Assembly: GCA_963576725.1 (NCBI GenBank)
Contig: OY755240.1
Span: 11,081,878-11,145,877 of the forward strand
Reading direction: 5' to 3'
DNA from: Azorinus chamasolen
Taxonomy: Eukaryota; Mollusca; Bivalvia; Cardiida; Solecurtidae
DNA length: 64,000 nucleotides
Part shown: positions 21,884 through 34,019 of the stretch, piece after piece
Layout of the letters: each line of letters begins with the position of its first letter
How positions within the stretch are numbered: the stretch's first letter is position 1
Notes under the pieces: generated by a model
The model's database searches: none
Told to the model about the DNA's origin: nothing
The model's input: the letters and a program-made list of their open reading frames with translations, nothing else
Program-made: the position numbers and the translations under genes

Positions 21884-22589
21884 ACCCTCTCCCTGGGCAA
21901 ATTGGTTGAATTTTAGAAAGAATATATTAACCTATATCGTTAATAACTCAAAGTCTAATCAGGTTCAATTAGTTTACTCTCTAGCTGCATTTTTCAAAAT
22001 TTGAAGCAGAGGTCATTTTAGATTAACTAGTATTGAGCAAAAATATTTTCTCGTATTTATAATAATGACAGCGTGAGTAAATGACGTCACAAATATGCGA
22101 TTTTAAAAGCGCGTGCATTCATCCACCTTAATCGGGGTCAGATGTCATTTATGCATTTCATTTGTTTGTGCTTAATATATTATTTATATAGCTTTATATT
22201 AACTATTTGGATGCTAGTGGCAAATCAAAACTATGATAACAGATTGGATCCAGATTAGACGCCATTTTACTCGGAGTTTTATCAGGATCCAAATGCGTGT
22301 CCATAAAGAATAAATCTACAAATTGAAGCAGACAACATTTATTAATTATCCAGACGCAACATTACTGAATTTCTGAACATTGATTTCTTGTGTATATAGA
22401 TTAGTGTTTTACTGTTTTGTATTTTGAATGAAATGCTTGTTTTGAGGGCCTCAAGGTAGATTAGTCATTATGACTAATTGAGCTACCCTCGTTAAATAGT
22501 CTTTCGAATCAATGTTCAAAATTTCAGATATTTTCATTACACCTTCATGAGTTATTATTATTCATATCTTAATTTATTTTCAACCCTTC

Positions 22590-22910
22590 CCCTGTTGTAT
22601 GTTTATTCAAAATTTAAATACCTACTGAATATTCATGACAAAATAGTTAAAACTCGATAATGACCCGCAATTACAGGGTCGCTACAAATAGGCACATTAA
22701 TTAGCGGATTAGGATTTCGGGAGCGGCGATTTACGGTCGTTAGTCAGGTAACACAGGCAGGTCGCTATCCCCAGTCTCAATAAATAGGAAAATGCGTTGG
22801 GGGAAATATTAGGGTCACATAAGACAGGAAGTCGATATTAAGGGACGGTCGCTGAGACAGTTTTGACTGTATAATGAAATATGGAAGGTGGGATAGTGTA
22901 GCCATTTTAG
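22590..22910. mobile_element. TTAA MITE half interrupted by another small element
   Basis: CAACCCTTCCCCTGTTGTATG to ACTGAATATTCATGAC is the left part of a CCCTTTCCCT-type MITE. Its continuation (GAAATATGGAAGGTGGG..ATTTTAGAAAG) resumes at about 22876. Between them (about 22650-22873) lies an insertion with ends TAAAACTCGATAATGACC and a diverged complement TCGCTGAGACAGTTTTGAC, rich in GGTCGCTA motifs. Copy 2 is at 29193-29513. Confidence 0.6.
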
Positions 22911-23546
22911 AAAGTTCGGCTGAAGTGCATAATGCCTCCGGCGTTCGGCTTTATGCTTGATGCTATGGGCTTACCGCATCGGGTCGTGTGTCGTTGGGAC
23001 ATGTGTCATTGAAGAAACTTCAATGAAAGAAGGACTCCCATCTTGACATGCAATAATCGTTTAGCAAACTTCAATACCACAATGCAGGATGCATTTATCA
23101 TGAAGCAAACTGAAATGCCACAATGCATGATGCATTTAACATGAAGCAAACTGAAATGCCACAAAGCATGATGCAATTTTGGCGTTGATCGTCCTCCATG
23201 ATGGATGAAGTGATGCGCCTAAATTGGGCCTTGTCTGAATGTCTGAAACAAGTCTTAATGCACGTAGATTGGGGAATACGTATTTTCTACCCAAATCACT
23301 ACGTGGGTGCATTCGTTGTGTTTATCTTTGAAAGATTATTTGACCGCCGATTTCCATAAGCACTCTCTATCTCATTTATCAAAGAAATTATATCTTCTGG
23401 TGAGCGGGCATCTATTTTTCCTCAAAATATTAACACAAGTTGAACGTATTGATCTTTCTGGCTACATATATCATTATCAATCATCCTATACACGTCAAAT
23501 GGACCGGTAACCAACGCACACGGAGAGATCTTCAATCACAGGGTGT

Positions 23547-23619
23547 CATTTCGTGGGTCTACATGGTCTAAAGTCATCATTTTATTTTCACTTTTTAGAC
23601 CATGTAGACTCACGAAATG
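23547..23619. repeat. Inverted repeat upstream of exon 1
   Basis: CATTTCGTGGGTCTACATGG followed by TCTAAA returns as TTTAGACCATGTAGACTC and ACGAAATG after a 25 bp loop. It lies about 200 bp before the first exon at 23825. Copy 2 is at 30150-30222. Confidence 0.8.
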
Positions 23620-23824
23620 GTCCCCTGTGTCTCCAATAGTATCAATCGCGACAGGTCGGGAACCGTGTGTCAACCAAAACATGTCTGCGGAAGTAGTGGT
23701 TTGAATTTGAATGCTCGCATTACTTCGTGCTCGCATCTAAAGCACAGTCGTTGTGCGATACTGTATAGTAGTCTGGCTTTGGCACGAATGGCAAGTTAAT
23801 TCTTTAAAATAACTTTATCGAAAT

Positions 23825-24593
23825 ATGGCGGACACCGAGTCCGTGTCGTATATATACGATATAGTTGACTTGTAAAGATTATTAAAGAGAAGTCTCCAGC
23901 GGTAAACGGCGGTAATCATAGGCACTCGATGACAGAAAATGCGGGTCATAACGGCCCACATCCTAACCGCCAACAGCCCAATCGGCCTAAAGCCAAAACG
24001 ACCCAGTCCATAACGGCTCGGTTCAAATAGGCCCAGAATTGTACGTAGAAATAGGGTATACCAGTGTATATGAGGAAGACTTGCGTTTTATTTTTGGCAG
24101 TGGCTAGGAGTACGGACCCGTAAAATTTCAACCCCATACTCCATAGCCACCTTTACATGTGCAAACTGTAGACCAGATTAGATGACTCCTGTAAAGTTTT
24201 CTCATGTAGCTCATAAAATTATAATAAATTTGAATGTACATACAGTTTCTACCAAATTTCATGTGTATATGTCTTCATTATAAATCAGCCATTAGATATT
24301 CGTGATGTCATAATTTGTTTGAAAAGTGTGAAATTTGATAAATGTACAATCATTTATATAGATCTAATGGTTTGCATATACCATTTTTGAAATTAAAAAA
24401 TTGGACCATTTCTATGCAGGGAAAGCATGCAAGGCACAGAAGAAAAATCTAAACCATTTATTGTGGAACATACACCAGTAAAGAGAAGTACGGAGCCTCT
24501 TAAGACTGCAGAAGTAATCCAGTCAACCCCCATAGTAACAGGACTTCCAGGGCCATAATTCCCTGTATCAGACATTTCAGAGTCAAATGGAGG
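23825..24593 (+). pseudogene. Exons 1 and 2 of an unrecognised spliced gene, first copy
   Basis: Exon 1 (23825-23871) starts AAATATGGCGG and encodes MADTESVSYIYDIVD plus two bases, with donor GTAAAG. Exon 2 begins after the acceptor TTTCTATGCAG at 24420; its first base completes a leucine codon, then ESMQGTEEKSKPF, VEHTPVKRST and PIVTGLPGP follow. A TAA at 24556-24558 ends the frame (predicted 61 aa). The same frame stays open after the TAA (FPVSDISESNGG) up to a donor GG|GTAATT at 24594, in phase 2, which is exactly the phase needed by the exon at 32247. The simplest reading is an older, longer exon that acquired a stop; alternatively the short form is genuine. The protein is hydrophilic, has no signal peptide or known domain, and I do not recognise it. 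The region upstream is richer in CG and could hold the promoter. Confidence 0.55.
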
Positions 24594-25049
24594 GTAATTA
24601 TAAAACAATTTATTATTATAAATGTAATTAATACTTATTGCAATGATGATTACTGTATATTTATTTGAATAAGTCTCACTTCTAGAACCACAGACAAATG
24701 TTTATAGCTACTTAGAAAGATGTAGCAACTTCATAACAATAATACACTGAATTCCAAAAATTCAGTTGGTACATACACGTAGTTATGTATTGTACTAAAA
24801 TGTATTAGAAGTAAGAATGATACTTTTTGACTGTTCAGTTGTTTTATAGTACTTAGGGTACTTAGCTTCCACTTTTGAAATAAAAAAAATACTGGATACA
24901 CTTTTGCCCATTTATCACTCTTATTTGTTTTGTGCATAATTAATTAGCCTAAACTTGGTATGATATTAAGTCAATCATTTCACGAAACTGCACCTAAGAT
25001 CTGGTACATGTCCTAATTAAGATCTGGAAACCTCTCCTAGCAGTTTTAA

Positions 25050-25273
25050 CCCTTTCAACACTGTCTTGTTAGAGTGGAATGGCTCATTGATCAGTGCTAA
25101 TTCTTGAAACCATTGTGATAAATAGAGCATTTGCTCCTATAGGAGCAAATGCTCTATTTATCACAATGGTTTCAAACTACAAAATTCTAAAATTTTACTT
25201 TTCTCTAGTAAATGGTCCTTTTGGGTAAATTCATTCAAAGAGGTTCGGTCTAAAAATAGCCTATGGAGGAAAC
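25050..25273. mobile_element. Palindromic MITE, GAGCATTTGCTCC core
   Basis: TTAA at 25046-25049, then CCCTTTCAAC. The centre is a perfect inverted repeat: GAAACCATTGTGATAAATAG, AGCATTTGCTCCTATAGG and the complement. The right end has decayed (GGAGGAAACAATT). It is the same family as 59543-59762 but in the opposite orientation. Copy 2 is at 31653-31876. Confidence 0.7.
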
Positions 25274-26556
25274 AATTATAGAACATAGCCGAGATGTTAT
25301 AGCCATCAAGTTCACTTAGTTTGGATTAAAATTTGTTGACACAGAAGGTGAACAAGGGCAAAAACAAGAAATTAGCTAATCCAAGGACCATAACTCAAAA
25401 GTCCCTGTGACTATTTAGATGGTTAGCAAACTTCCCCGGATAATGCTAAAACAGGCAATGTTTGCTAATTCAGGGTGCACAACAACTCATGCTGGTCAAC
25501 ATTCCTGTGAGGTTTGGTGACTCTAGCTCTAGCAGTATCAGAGATACGCGCGATGCAATGTAAAGTTTGTCTACTTTTAAGTCATCAGGGGCAATAACTC
25601 CCAAGTTATCAGGAGAGGAGGGGGGGGGGGGGTAAAAACATCAGGTGCATAACAACTTATGCTGGTCAACATTCCTTTGAAGTTTGGTGACTCGAGCCTT
25701 GTCGAAATACACGCGACACAAAGTTTCTCTAATTTTAAGTTATCATATCAGGGGCAATAACTTGAACAATTATCAGGGGGAAACAATTTAAAAAACTAGG
25801 TCCACAACAACTCATGCAATTCATGCTGGTCAACATTCCTTTGGGGTTTGGTGACTCTAACCCTAGCGGTCTCAGAGATACGCGCGAGACAAAATTTCTC
25901 TAATTTTAAGTTATCTTGTCAGGGGCCATAACTCATCAATTATCACGGGGAGACAATTCAAGAACCTCTGGTGCAACTACAACTCATGCTGATAAACATT
26001 CCTATGAAGTTTGGTGACTATAGCCCTACTGGTTTCATTGATACACGCGACACAAGTTTGTGACGGATTGACGGACTGACAAACGGACGGACGGACGGAC
26101 GGACAGACAACTCTGGCATAAACAATATGTCTCCCTATAAATGGCGGAGACATACTTATGTTGAAGAAAAGGCGGGTCTACATAATGTATGTTCCGTCCT
26201 TTAAATATATACGTCGGGGTACGTAAGCCTTATAATTCTATACATCGGTCTATCTAATCCTTAGGTCATCCTTTAAATATATAGGCCAGTCCACCTAAAC
26301 CGGACGTCGTCCTTTAAATATATACGCACGTGTCCACCTAATCCTTATTTCGTACTTGAAAAATATTAAGGAGACCAATTTTTTTGTATATTTCACATCT
26401 TACACTTTTAAATGAATTTGATATCAGACTAGCAGTAATAGGCACTATACGTGTAAGAAAATGCAAAAATTATTTTTATGAGATGAAAAATGTGGAATAT
26501 ACAAATTGTCTCCCTAATCTCTTAAATAAAGGATGGTCCCCCTAATGCGGAAAATA

Positions 26557-26560
<4 letters not shown>

Positions 26561-26632
<72 letters not shown>
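26561..26632. repeat. TA microsatellite (72 bp), copy 2
   Basis: Same tract as 19972-20027, expanded by 16 bp. The minus-strand frame that includes a run of Tyr-Ile is only this repeat in translation. Confidence 0.95.
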
Positions 26633-26635
<3 letters not shown>

Positions 26636-26650
26636 ATCTACTTTCAGCCA

Positions 26651-27009
26651 TAGGCAGACTCCCCCTTAAAACAGGCAATAGGCAGACGAAATTCAACTTT
26701 TAGATTTTCGTAAACTTTGAACATATTCTGTATTCAAATCACCCAATTAAGCTCGATTTAATAAAAACTTTTTTTTAAACTGTTTTGTAAGAATATATAT
26801 CATCCGCAGTCTGCCTAATTTTTTCAATAATATCTTCTACACCTTTGGCAGACCTCGGAACTTTTCAATACAAAATGGCCTTTAGGCAGACTCATCTCTA
26901 TAGAAAATGACGTCAGGAAAAAAACACCATAAAGTGACGTCATAATCAGTTGTGTACAAAATGTTGCATGTGTCGGATTAGTACATGTATAAGCGAGAGT
27001 CATTGACAT
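26651..27009. repeat. Isolated satellite monomer, copy 2
   Basis: Identical to the monomer at 20046-20404. Confidence 0.75.
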
Positions 27010-27375
27010 GATTTTAAGGATGGATTGGGAAACCGAGGTAAGAATTTAAGAAATATGATTTATCTTATTTATAATACAAATGAGATCTATATTCCGTTCG
27101 ACCTGTATCGATTAGACTAGACATTTTAGACGTTTAGTTCCCCAGCATTCCTTATAGGAAGATGGAATAGACAGTGTTCGTCGACCTGTACAACTCATCC
27201 ATAGCTTCGATGGCATGCTGTCTTTTTCAAAAGAAAATACCACAGGATTGTCCCTAGAATGCTCATCTGTCTGCCAACCTAGACCATCTATTTAGAATTA
27301 GAATTAACGGGGTATAGCCACTAACATCATGCAGATCTATATCTGTATATATGATGTTGATAAGACTCAATTTAA

Positions 27376-27617
27376 CCCTTTCCCTGTTCTGTATTTAGGC
27401 CAAATTTCAATACCTACTGAATATTCATTAACATAATAGCTATAAAGAAATATGGAAGGTAGAACATTGTAGACATTTTAGAAAGTAAATAAACAGATCT
27501 ATCAAATTTTATTAGCAAACAGAGCAGACCCTGATCAGACTGCTCCTCTAGGAGCCGTCTGATCTGGGTCTACTCTGTTTGCAAATGCGTGAAAACACGT
27601 TAATATGAGGGAAAGGG
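27376..27617. mobile_element. TTAA MITE (CCCTTTCCCT subtype), copy 2
   Basis: TTAA at 27372-27375 and 27618-27621; identical to 20771-21012. Confidence 0.85.
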
Positions 27618-27635
27618 TTAAGATTAAACAATGGA

Positions 27636-29802
27636 TTATGGAGGACGATCAACGCCAAAATTGCATCATGCTTTGTGGCATTTCAATTTGCTTCATGTTA
27701 AATGCATTATGCTAAATGATTATTGCATGTCACGATGTGCTTTCTTCTTTCTTTGAAGTTTCTTCCTCGATCCGACATTTGACCTTCTGTAAACTTATAT
27801 ATTGATTATAATAACGTCAAATAATGTGTTTCATTGTTTAAACTTCTTTGGGGCATATATTCTTTGTATTATTTGCTCTATAGCGCTTGATGCGTGGTGC
27901 TTGATGCTTGATGCGTGGTTCGTTGTTCCAACTTCGCCCCGGCTTTTGTCGTACTCTAGTCAGCTCTAACTAAAATGCTGAAGTGATTTGCCGAATATAT
28001 AGGTAAAGAAGGAAAACGCTGAAGACATAGAAATAGAAGGATTTCAAAAAACACAAATAGAAGGGTTACTGATCCATTGCATAAGAGAGAGAGAGAGAGA
28101 GTGTGTGTGTGCGTGTGTGTGTGTGTTGGGGGGGGTTAATTAATGCTGGGAGAAGTATAATAATAACAAGAGGGTCTGAAAGGCCCTGACATCGCTCACC
28201 AGACAATCAGAAGAGAATATTTCAAAGTTTTCACTATATGTGTTTCCATAGAAAACTAGCCGGCCCTGGGGTGAATCAATTTTGACACAAGGGGCATAAT
28301 TTATTTAACTTTTGTAGAGGACCTCAAGTGAAGAAAATTTAAGAAAATGTAAATGAAAACATAATTTTTTCATTATACAAAAACATAGATTTCTAATACA
28401 TACTTTTGGGCATGCCCTTATTTAGATTTACATTGTTATATTATAACAATCTAAATCTAAATAAGGGCATGCCCAAAAGTATGTATACCCTCTCCCTGGG
28501 CAAATTGGTTGAATTTTAGAAAGAATATATTAACCTATATCGTTAATAACTCAAAGTCTAATCAGGTTCAATTAGTTTACTCTCTAGCTGCATTTTTCAA
28601 AATTTGAAGCAGAGGTCATTTTAGATTAACTAGTATTGAGCAAAAATATTTTCTCGTATTTATAATAATGACAGCGTGAGTAAATGACGTCACAAATATG
28701 CGATTTTAAAAGCGCGTGCATTCATCCACCTTAATCGGGGTCAGATGTCATTTATGCATTTCATTTGTTTGTGCTTAATATATTATTTATATAGCTTTAT
28801 ATTAACTATTTGGATGCTAGTGGCAAATCAAAACTATGATAACAGATTGGATCCAGATTAGACGCCATTTTACTCGGAGTTTTATCAGGATCCAAATGCG
28901 TGTCCATAAAGAATAAATCTACAAATTGAAGCAGACAACATTTATTAATTATCCAGACGCAACATTACTGAATTTCTGAACATTGATTTCTTGTGTATAT
29001 AGATTAGTGTTTTACTGTTTTGTATTTTGAATGAAATGCTTGTTTTGAGGGCCTCAAGGTAGATTAGTCATTATGACTAATTGAGCTACCCTCGTTAAAT
29101 AGTCTTTCGAATCAATGTTCAAAATTTCAGATATTTTCATTACACCTTCATGAGTTATTATTATTCATATCTTAATTTATTTTCAACCCTTCCCCTGTTG
29201 TATGTTTATTCAAAATTTAAATACCTACTGAATATTCATGACAAAATAGTTAAAACTCGATAATGACCCGCAATTACAGGGTCGCTACAAATAGGCACAT
29301 TAATTAGCGGATTAGGATTTCGGGAGCGGCGATTTACGGTCGTTAGTCAGGTAACACAGGCAGGTCGCTATCCCCAGTCTCAATAAATAGGAAAATGCGT
29401 TGGGGGAAATATTAGGGTCACATAAGACAGGAAGTCGATATTAAGGGACGGTCGCTGAGACAGTTTTGACTGTATAATGAAATATTGAAGGTGGGATAGT
29501 GTAGCCATTTTAGAAAGTTCGGCTGAAGTGCATAATGCCTCCGGCGTTCGGCTTTATGCTTGATGCTATGGGCTTACCGCATCGGGTCGTGTGTCGTTGG
29601 GACATGTGTCATTGAAGAAACTTCAATGAAAGAAGGACTCCCATCTTGACATGCAATAATCGTTTAGCAAACTTCAATACCACAATGCAGGATGCATTTA
29701 TCATGAAGCAAACTGAAATGCCACAATGCATGATGCATTTAACATGAAGCAAACTGAAATGCCACAAAGCATGATGCAATTTTGGCGTTGATCGTCCTCC
29801 AT
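27636..29802. mobile_element. Long-TIR putative transposon, copy 2
   Basis: Same element as 21033-23199, including the internal 91 bp palindrome (28396-28486) and the interrupted MITE (29193-29513). Confidence 0.6.
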
Positions 29803-30427
29803 GATGGATGAAGTGATGCGCCTAAATTGGGCCTTGTCTGAATGTCTGAAACAAGTCTTAATGCACGTAGATTGGGGAATACGTATTTTCTACCCAAATC
29901 ACTACGTGGGTGCATTCGTTGTGTTTATCTTTGAAAGATTATTTGACCGCCGATTTCCATAAGCACTCTCTATCTCATTTATCAAAGAAATTATATCTTC
30001 TGGTGAGCGGGCATCTATTTTTCCTCAAAATATTAACACAAGTTGAACGTATTGATCTTTCTGGCTACATATATCATTATCAATCATCCTATACACGTCA
30101 AATGGACCGGTAACCAACGCACACGGAGAGATCTTCAATCACAGGGTGTCATTTCGTGGGTCTACATGGTCTAAAGTCATCATTTTATTTTCACTTTTTA
30201 GACCATGTAGACTCACGAAATGGTCCCCTGTGTCTCCAATAGTATCAATCGCGACAGGTCGGGAACCGTGTGTCAACCAAAACATGTCTGCGGAAGTAGT
30301 GGTTTGAATTTGAATGCTCGCATTACTTCGTGCTCGCATCTAAAGCACAGTCGTTGTGCGATACTGTATAGTAGTCTGGCTTTGGCACGAATGGCAAGTT
30401 AATTCTTTAAAATAACTTTATCGAAAT

Positions 30428-32466
30428 ATGGCGGACACCGAGTCCGTGTCGTATATATACGATATAGTTGACTTGTAAAGATTATTAAAGAGAAGTCTCC
30501 AGCGGTAAACGGCGGTAATCATAGGCACTCGATGACAGAAAATGCGGGTCATAACGGCCCACATCCTAACCGCCAACAGCCCAATCGGCCTAAAGCCAAA
30601 ACGACCCAGTCCATAACGGCTCGGTTCAAATAGGCCCAGAATTGTACGTAGAAATAGGGTATACCAGTGTATATGAGGAAGACTTGCGTTTTATTTTTGG
30701 CAGTGGCTAGGAGTACGGACCCGTAAAATTTCAACCCCATACTCCATAGCCACCTTTACATGTGCAAACTGTAGACCAGATTAGATGACTCCTGTAAAGT
30801 TTTCTCATGTAGCTCATAAAATTATAATAAATTTGAATGTACATACAGTTTCTACCAAATTTCATGTGTATATGTCTTCATTATAAATCAGCCATTAGAT
30901 ATTCGTGATGTCATAATTTGTTTGAAAAGTGTGAAATTTGATAAATGTACAATCATTTATATAGATCTAATGGTTTGCATATACCATTTTTGAAATTAAA
31001 AAATTGGACCATTTCTATGCAGGGAAAGCATGCAAGGCACAGAAGAAAAATCTAAACCATTTATTGTGGAACATACACCAGTAAAGAGAAGTACGGAGCC
31101 TCTTAAGACTGCAGAAGTAATCCAGTCAACCCCCATAGTAACAGGACTTCCAGGGCCATAATTCCCTGTATCAGACATTTCAGAGTCAAATGGAGGGTAA
31201 TTATAAAACAATTTATTATTATAAATGTAATTAATACTTATTGCAATGATGATTACTGTATATTTATTTGAATAAGTCTCACTTCTAGAACCACAGACAA
31301 ATGTTTATAGCTACTTAGAAAGATGTAGCAACTTCATAACAATAATACACTGAATTCCAAAAATTCAGTTGGTACATACACGTAGTTATGTATTGTACTA
31401 AAATGTATTAGAAGTAAGAATGATACTTTTTGACTGTTCAGTTGTTTTATAGTACTTAGGGTACTTAGCTTCCACTTTTGAAATAAAAAAAATACTGGAT
31501 ACACTTTTGCCCATTTATCACTCTTATTTGTTTTGTGCATAATTAATTAGCCTAAACTTGGTATGATATTAAGTCAATCATTTCACGAAACTGCACCTAA
31601 GATCTGGTACATGTCCTAATTAAGATCTGGAAACCTCTCCTAGCAGTTTTAACCCTTTCAACACTGTCTTGTTAGAGTGGAATGGCTCATTGATCAGTGC
31701 TAATTCTTGAAACCATTGTGATAAATAGAGCATTTGCTCCTATAGGAGCAAATGCTCTATTTATCACAATGGTTTCAAACTACAAAATTCTAAAATTTTA
31801 CTTTTCTCTAGTAAATGGTCCTTTTGGGTAAATTCATTCAAAGAGGTTCGGTCTAAAAATAGCCTATGGAGGAAACAATTATAGAACATAGCCGAGATGT
31901 TATAGCCATCAAGTTCACTTAGTTTGGATTAAAATTTGTTGACACAGAAGGTGAACAAGGGCAAAAACAAGAAATTAGCTAATCCAAGGACCATAACTCA
32001 AAAGTCCCTGTGACTATTTAGATGGTTAGCAAACTTCCCCGGATAATGCTAAAACAGGCAATGTTTGCTAATTCAGGGGCTGTTATATTACCACTAACAT
32101 TTTCAACAAGATTTGTGACACTCCGATACAAACTGCTCGACTTAGAGTCGGACCACACCTGCACGACATTACGTTTCACATATACTACCAGTCTTCTGAT
32201 GGGCATATAGAAAGAATCTAACATCACATTATTTTTTTGTTTCCAGAGTTCACAGATGTTATTCTAAACAAACTGCAACATACAGTTGCTACACAGAAAA
32301 AGTGCCAAAAACATATGGATATATGGAGGAGCTGCTTGATAACATAACGAAGAGCGTTTTAGAGCGGACAGAGAGTCTCAGGAAACCATATCGGATGTCT
32401 CCATCAGATCCAAGGAGAATTAAATGGACTCTGTCAAAAATTCATCACCACCAACAAAGACTTTGA
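30428..32466 (+). pseudogene. Unrecognised three-exon gene; exons 1-2 from copy 2 plus unique exon 3
   Basis: Exons 1 (30428-30474) and 2 (31023-31196) repeat those at 23825 and 24420, including the internal TAA (31159-31161). Exon 3 lies outside the duplication: after the acceptor TTTTTTTGTTTCCAG it runs 32247-32466, with one base completing the split codon and then 72 codons. It begins VHRCYSKQTATYSCYTEKV, has YGYMEELLDNITKSVLERT, RKPYRMSPSDPRRIKW and ends HHHQQRL before TGA. Both exon 1 (phase 2) and the far end of exon 2 (phase 2) join it in frame, so either exon 1 to 3 (88 aa) or 1-2-3 with the TAA are possible. The exon 3 protein is charged and soluble, with a likely helix at MEELLDNITKSVLERT; no family is recognised. 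Called a pseudogene because of the stop in exon 2, with clear uncertainty. Confidence 0.55.
31653..31876. mobile_element. Palindromic MITE, GAGCATTTGCTCC core, copy 2
   Basis: Same as 25050-25273. Confidence 0.7.
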
Positions 32467-33142
32467 TGGAGACGAAGAAGTCTAGGTATGACGAATAGTC
32501 ATGCGTTGTTTCAAAACAACTCTGTTTACCTCCTGACTTATATTATATATCTTAAGGGCATCTCAAAGTTCCTTCATAAGTGCCCCCCCCCCTAAATACA
32601 CTGTCCAGCTGTGCTGATTATTGATTCCCTGGAGTGCTCCTGCAGTATCCAGTCAGGGTCCATAGTCAGGGATATGCAATTATACCTTGATCCTCTGTGA
32701 TAGTAGCCGGCCTTATCAGTTTGTATATTAGATGCCTAAAAGTCAGCACCCAAAATACACAGCATGGGGTTAATGGGTCAACATTCCTTTCGAAATGCCT
32801 TTAACACAGTGTCTTTACCTGTCCAGGTCTAGATCGTAAGAATTGATAAAGACACATTACAAAGTTCATTACTTTTAGTTTTCCTGCATGTTCTTACGGT
32901 CCAAGTGCATCCTCTTAGTGTAAAGCACATATGACTTATAGTTTTGTGACCGATATATTACTTGCTGAATCCGATGAATTAGTTAAGAAGTGCAGTAGAA
33001 GTGAAGATATTGGGATAACTAAGAGTAACTCATTTCTTACACTTATATCTGAGTTTATTTCTGCGTATGTTGAAAACGTAACATATTTATCATAGCTTTG
33101 GTAAGTGTAACCTAGAACAGCTGTTGCATCAGTATACACTAC
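32467..33142. other. Downstream of exon 3, no further exon seen
   Basis: Probably includes the 3' UTR of the gene ending at 32466. A C-run is at 32583-32591. No other supported feature. Confidence 0.35.
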
Positions 33143-33402
33143 AACAGAACACTCTCTAAACCGGGATTCTAGTAGAGAAAACGTTTTAGGCAGATAGCTG
33201 TGTAATGCAGGGTGAAAGCCATACAGAAAGCTCCTGTAATAATAATACTTTTAGGCAGCTGGCTGCTTGAATATGCAGGATGAAAGTCATGCAGAAAACT
33301 TCTTACAGGAGCTTTCTGTGTGGCTCTCACTCTGCATTAAGTAGCCACCTGCAAAAAAGTAATTAGTGTCTACTAGAATCATGGTTTAGAGAGGTTTTAC
33401 TG
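33143..33402. mobile_element. CAGTAAAACC-family MITE with a partly duplicated centre
   Basis: The right end GGTTTAGAGAGGTTTTACTG pairs with the worn left end CAACAGAACACTCTCTAAACC. The centre contains two left halves (TAATGCAGGGTGAAAGCC and ATGCAGGATGAAAGTC) before the complementary half. Confidence 0.6.
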
Positions 33403-33637
33403 CATTACACTACCATATTAGTAACCAATGTAAAACTGGCAGTAAACTATGGCTGGTCTGAGTACACAGTTGTTTTCAATAGCAAAATATGCATTTCTCA
33501 TGTTAGATAAGAGGAGTACAAATTAATTCTTTCCATTTTTTTTTATTTCAAAGTTATACTTCATGCTGTTGGCATATAATAAGTACTATAATGGTTTGAA
33601 GGAGAAATATAGAAAATAATATTGCATAGATTTTTAA

Positions 33638-33879
33638 CCCTTCGCTTGCTGAATTTTAAAATACATTTCTCCTTCTTTACCCATGCCCTGTTGTATAATT
33701 ACATATATCTTAACTGTGTACAAGTATTTCGCTGTGCAATCACTGCTGTGGAGTGCATAAGTTGCACAATCAACTTGTAAATAGTGCAGACCCTGATGAG
33801 ACAGCTCCTGTAGGAGCTGTCTCATCTGGGTCTTCACTATTTACAGGTAGGTATATTGACGTGAATAGCAAGCGAAGAG
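33638..33879. mobile_element. TTAA MITE, CCCTTCGCTTGC subtype
   Basis: TTAA at 33634-33637 and 33880-33883. Ends CCCTTCGCTTGCT and AGCAAGCGAAGAG are complementary. The core is TAGTGCAGACCCTGATGAGA, CAGCTCCTGTAGGAGCTG and the complement. A relative in reverse orientation lies at 62561-62789. Confidence 0.85.
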
Positions 33880-34019
33880 TTAAATACTTCTAATATCTAC
33901 AGTTCTGCATATTGCAATTTAAACAAATCATTTCAGCTAAGAACAGTCGTCGAGTACTTGAGCATTTTTCTTTTTTTAATTAATTTTGGAAGTAACTCTT
34001 TGCCTACAAAGGCTAAACT

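Larger units (their letters stand above)
21033..23199. mobile_element. Putative 2.2 kb transposon with long terminal inverted repeats
   Basis: ATGGAGGACGATCAACGCC at 21033 continues with GCATCATGCTTTGTGGCATT, TTCATGTTAAATGCAT and TTATTGCATGTC. The reverse complement of this block ends at 23199. The right arm is longer because GAAGCAAACTGAAATGCCAC plus GATGCATTTAACAT is present two to three times. Arms of 100-150 bp with internal subterminal repeats suggest a Mutator-like or similar long-TIR element (inference). No transposase frame is present; the interior holds later insertions. Copy 2 is at 27636-29802. Confidence 0.6.
18889..25475. repeat. First copy of a 6.6 kb direct tandem duplication
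   Basis: The sequence from GTGCACAACAACTCATGC at 18889 to GCTAATTCAGGG at 25475 is repeated immediately downstream. The offset starts at 6586, rises to 6605 after a G-run (+3) and a TA microsatellite (+16) and settles at 6603 after another G-run (-2). Outside these simple repeats I found only one base change (ATATGG at about 22884 against ATATTG at about 29487). The unit carries exons 1 and 2 of the gene at 23825, a single satellite monomer, several MITEs and a long-TIR element. The junction shares only GG or GGTG-type microhomology. Confidence 0.95.
25476..32078. repeat. Second copy of the 6.6 kb tandem duplication
   Basis: Starts at GTGCACAACAACTCATGC in the middle of the element seen at 18889 and ends at GCTAATTCAGGG, after which unique sequence (GCTGTTATATTACC) resumes. 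It carries the same content as the first copy. The near absence of substitutions in about 6.5 kb, while microsatellites differ, means either a very recent duplication or an assembly of two haplotypes in tandem. Confidence 0.95.

Noticed and set aside
23307..23510. 67-codon plus frame in both duplicate copies
   Set aside because: No domain, no splice context and low-complexity hydrophobic composition. It lies upstream of the supported exon 1.
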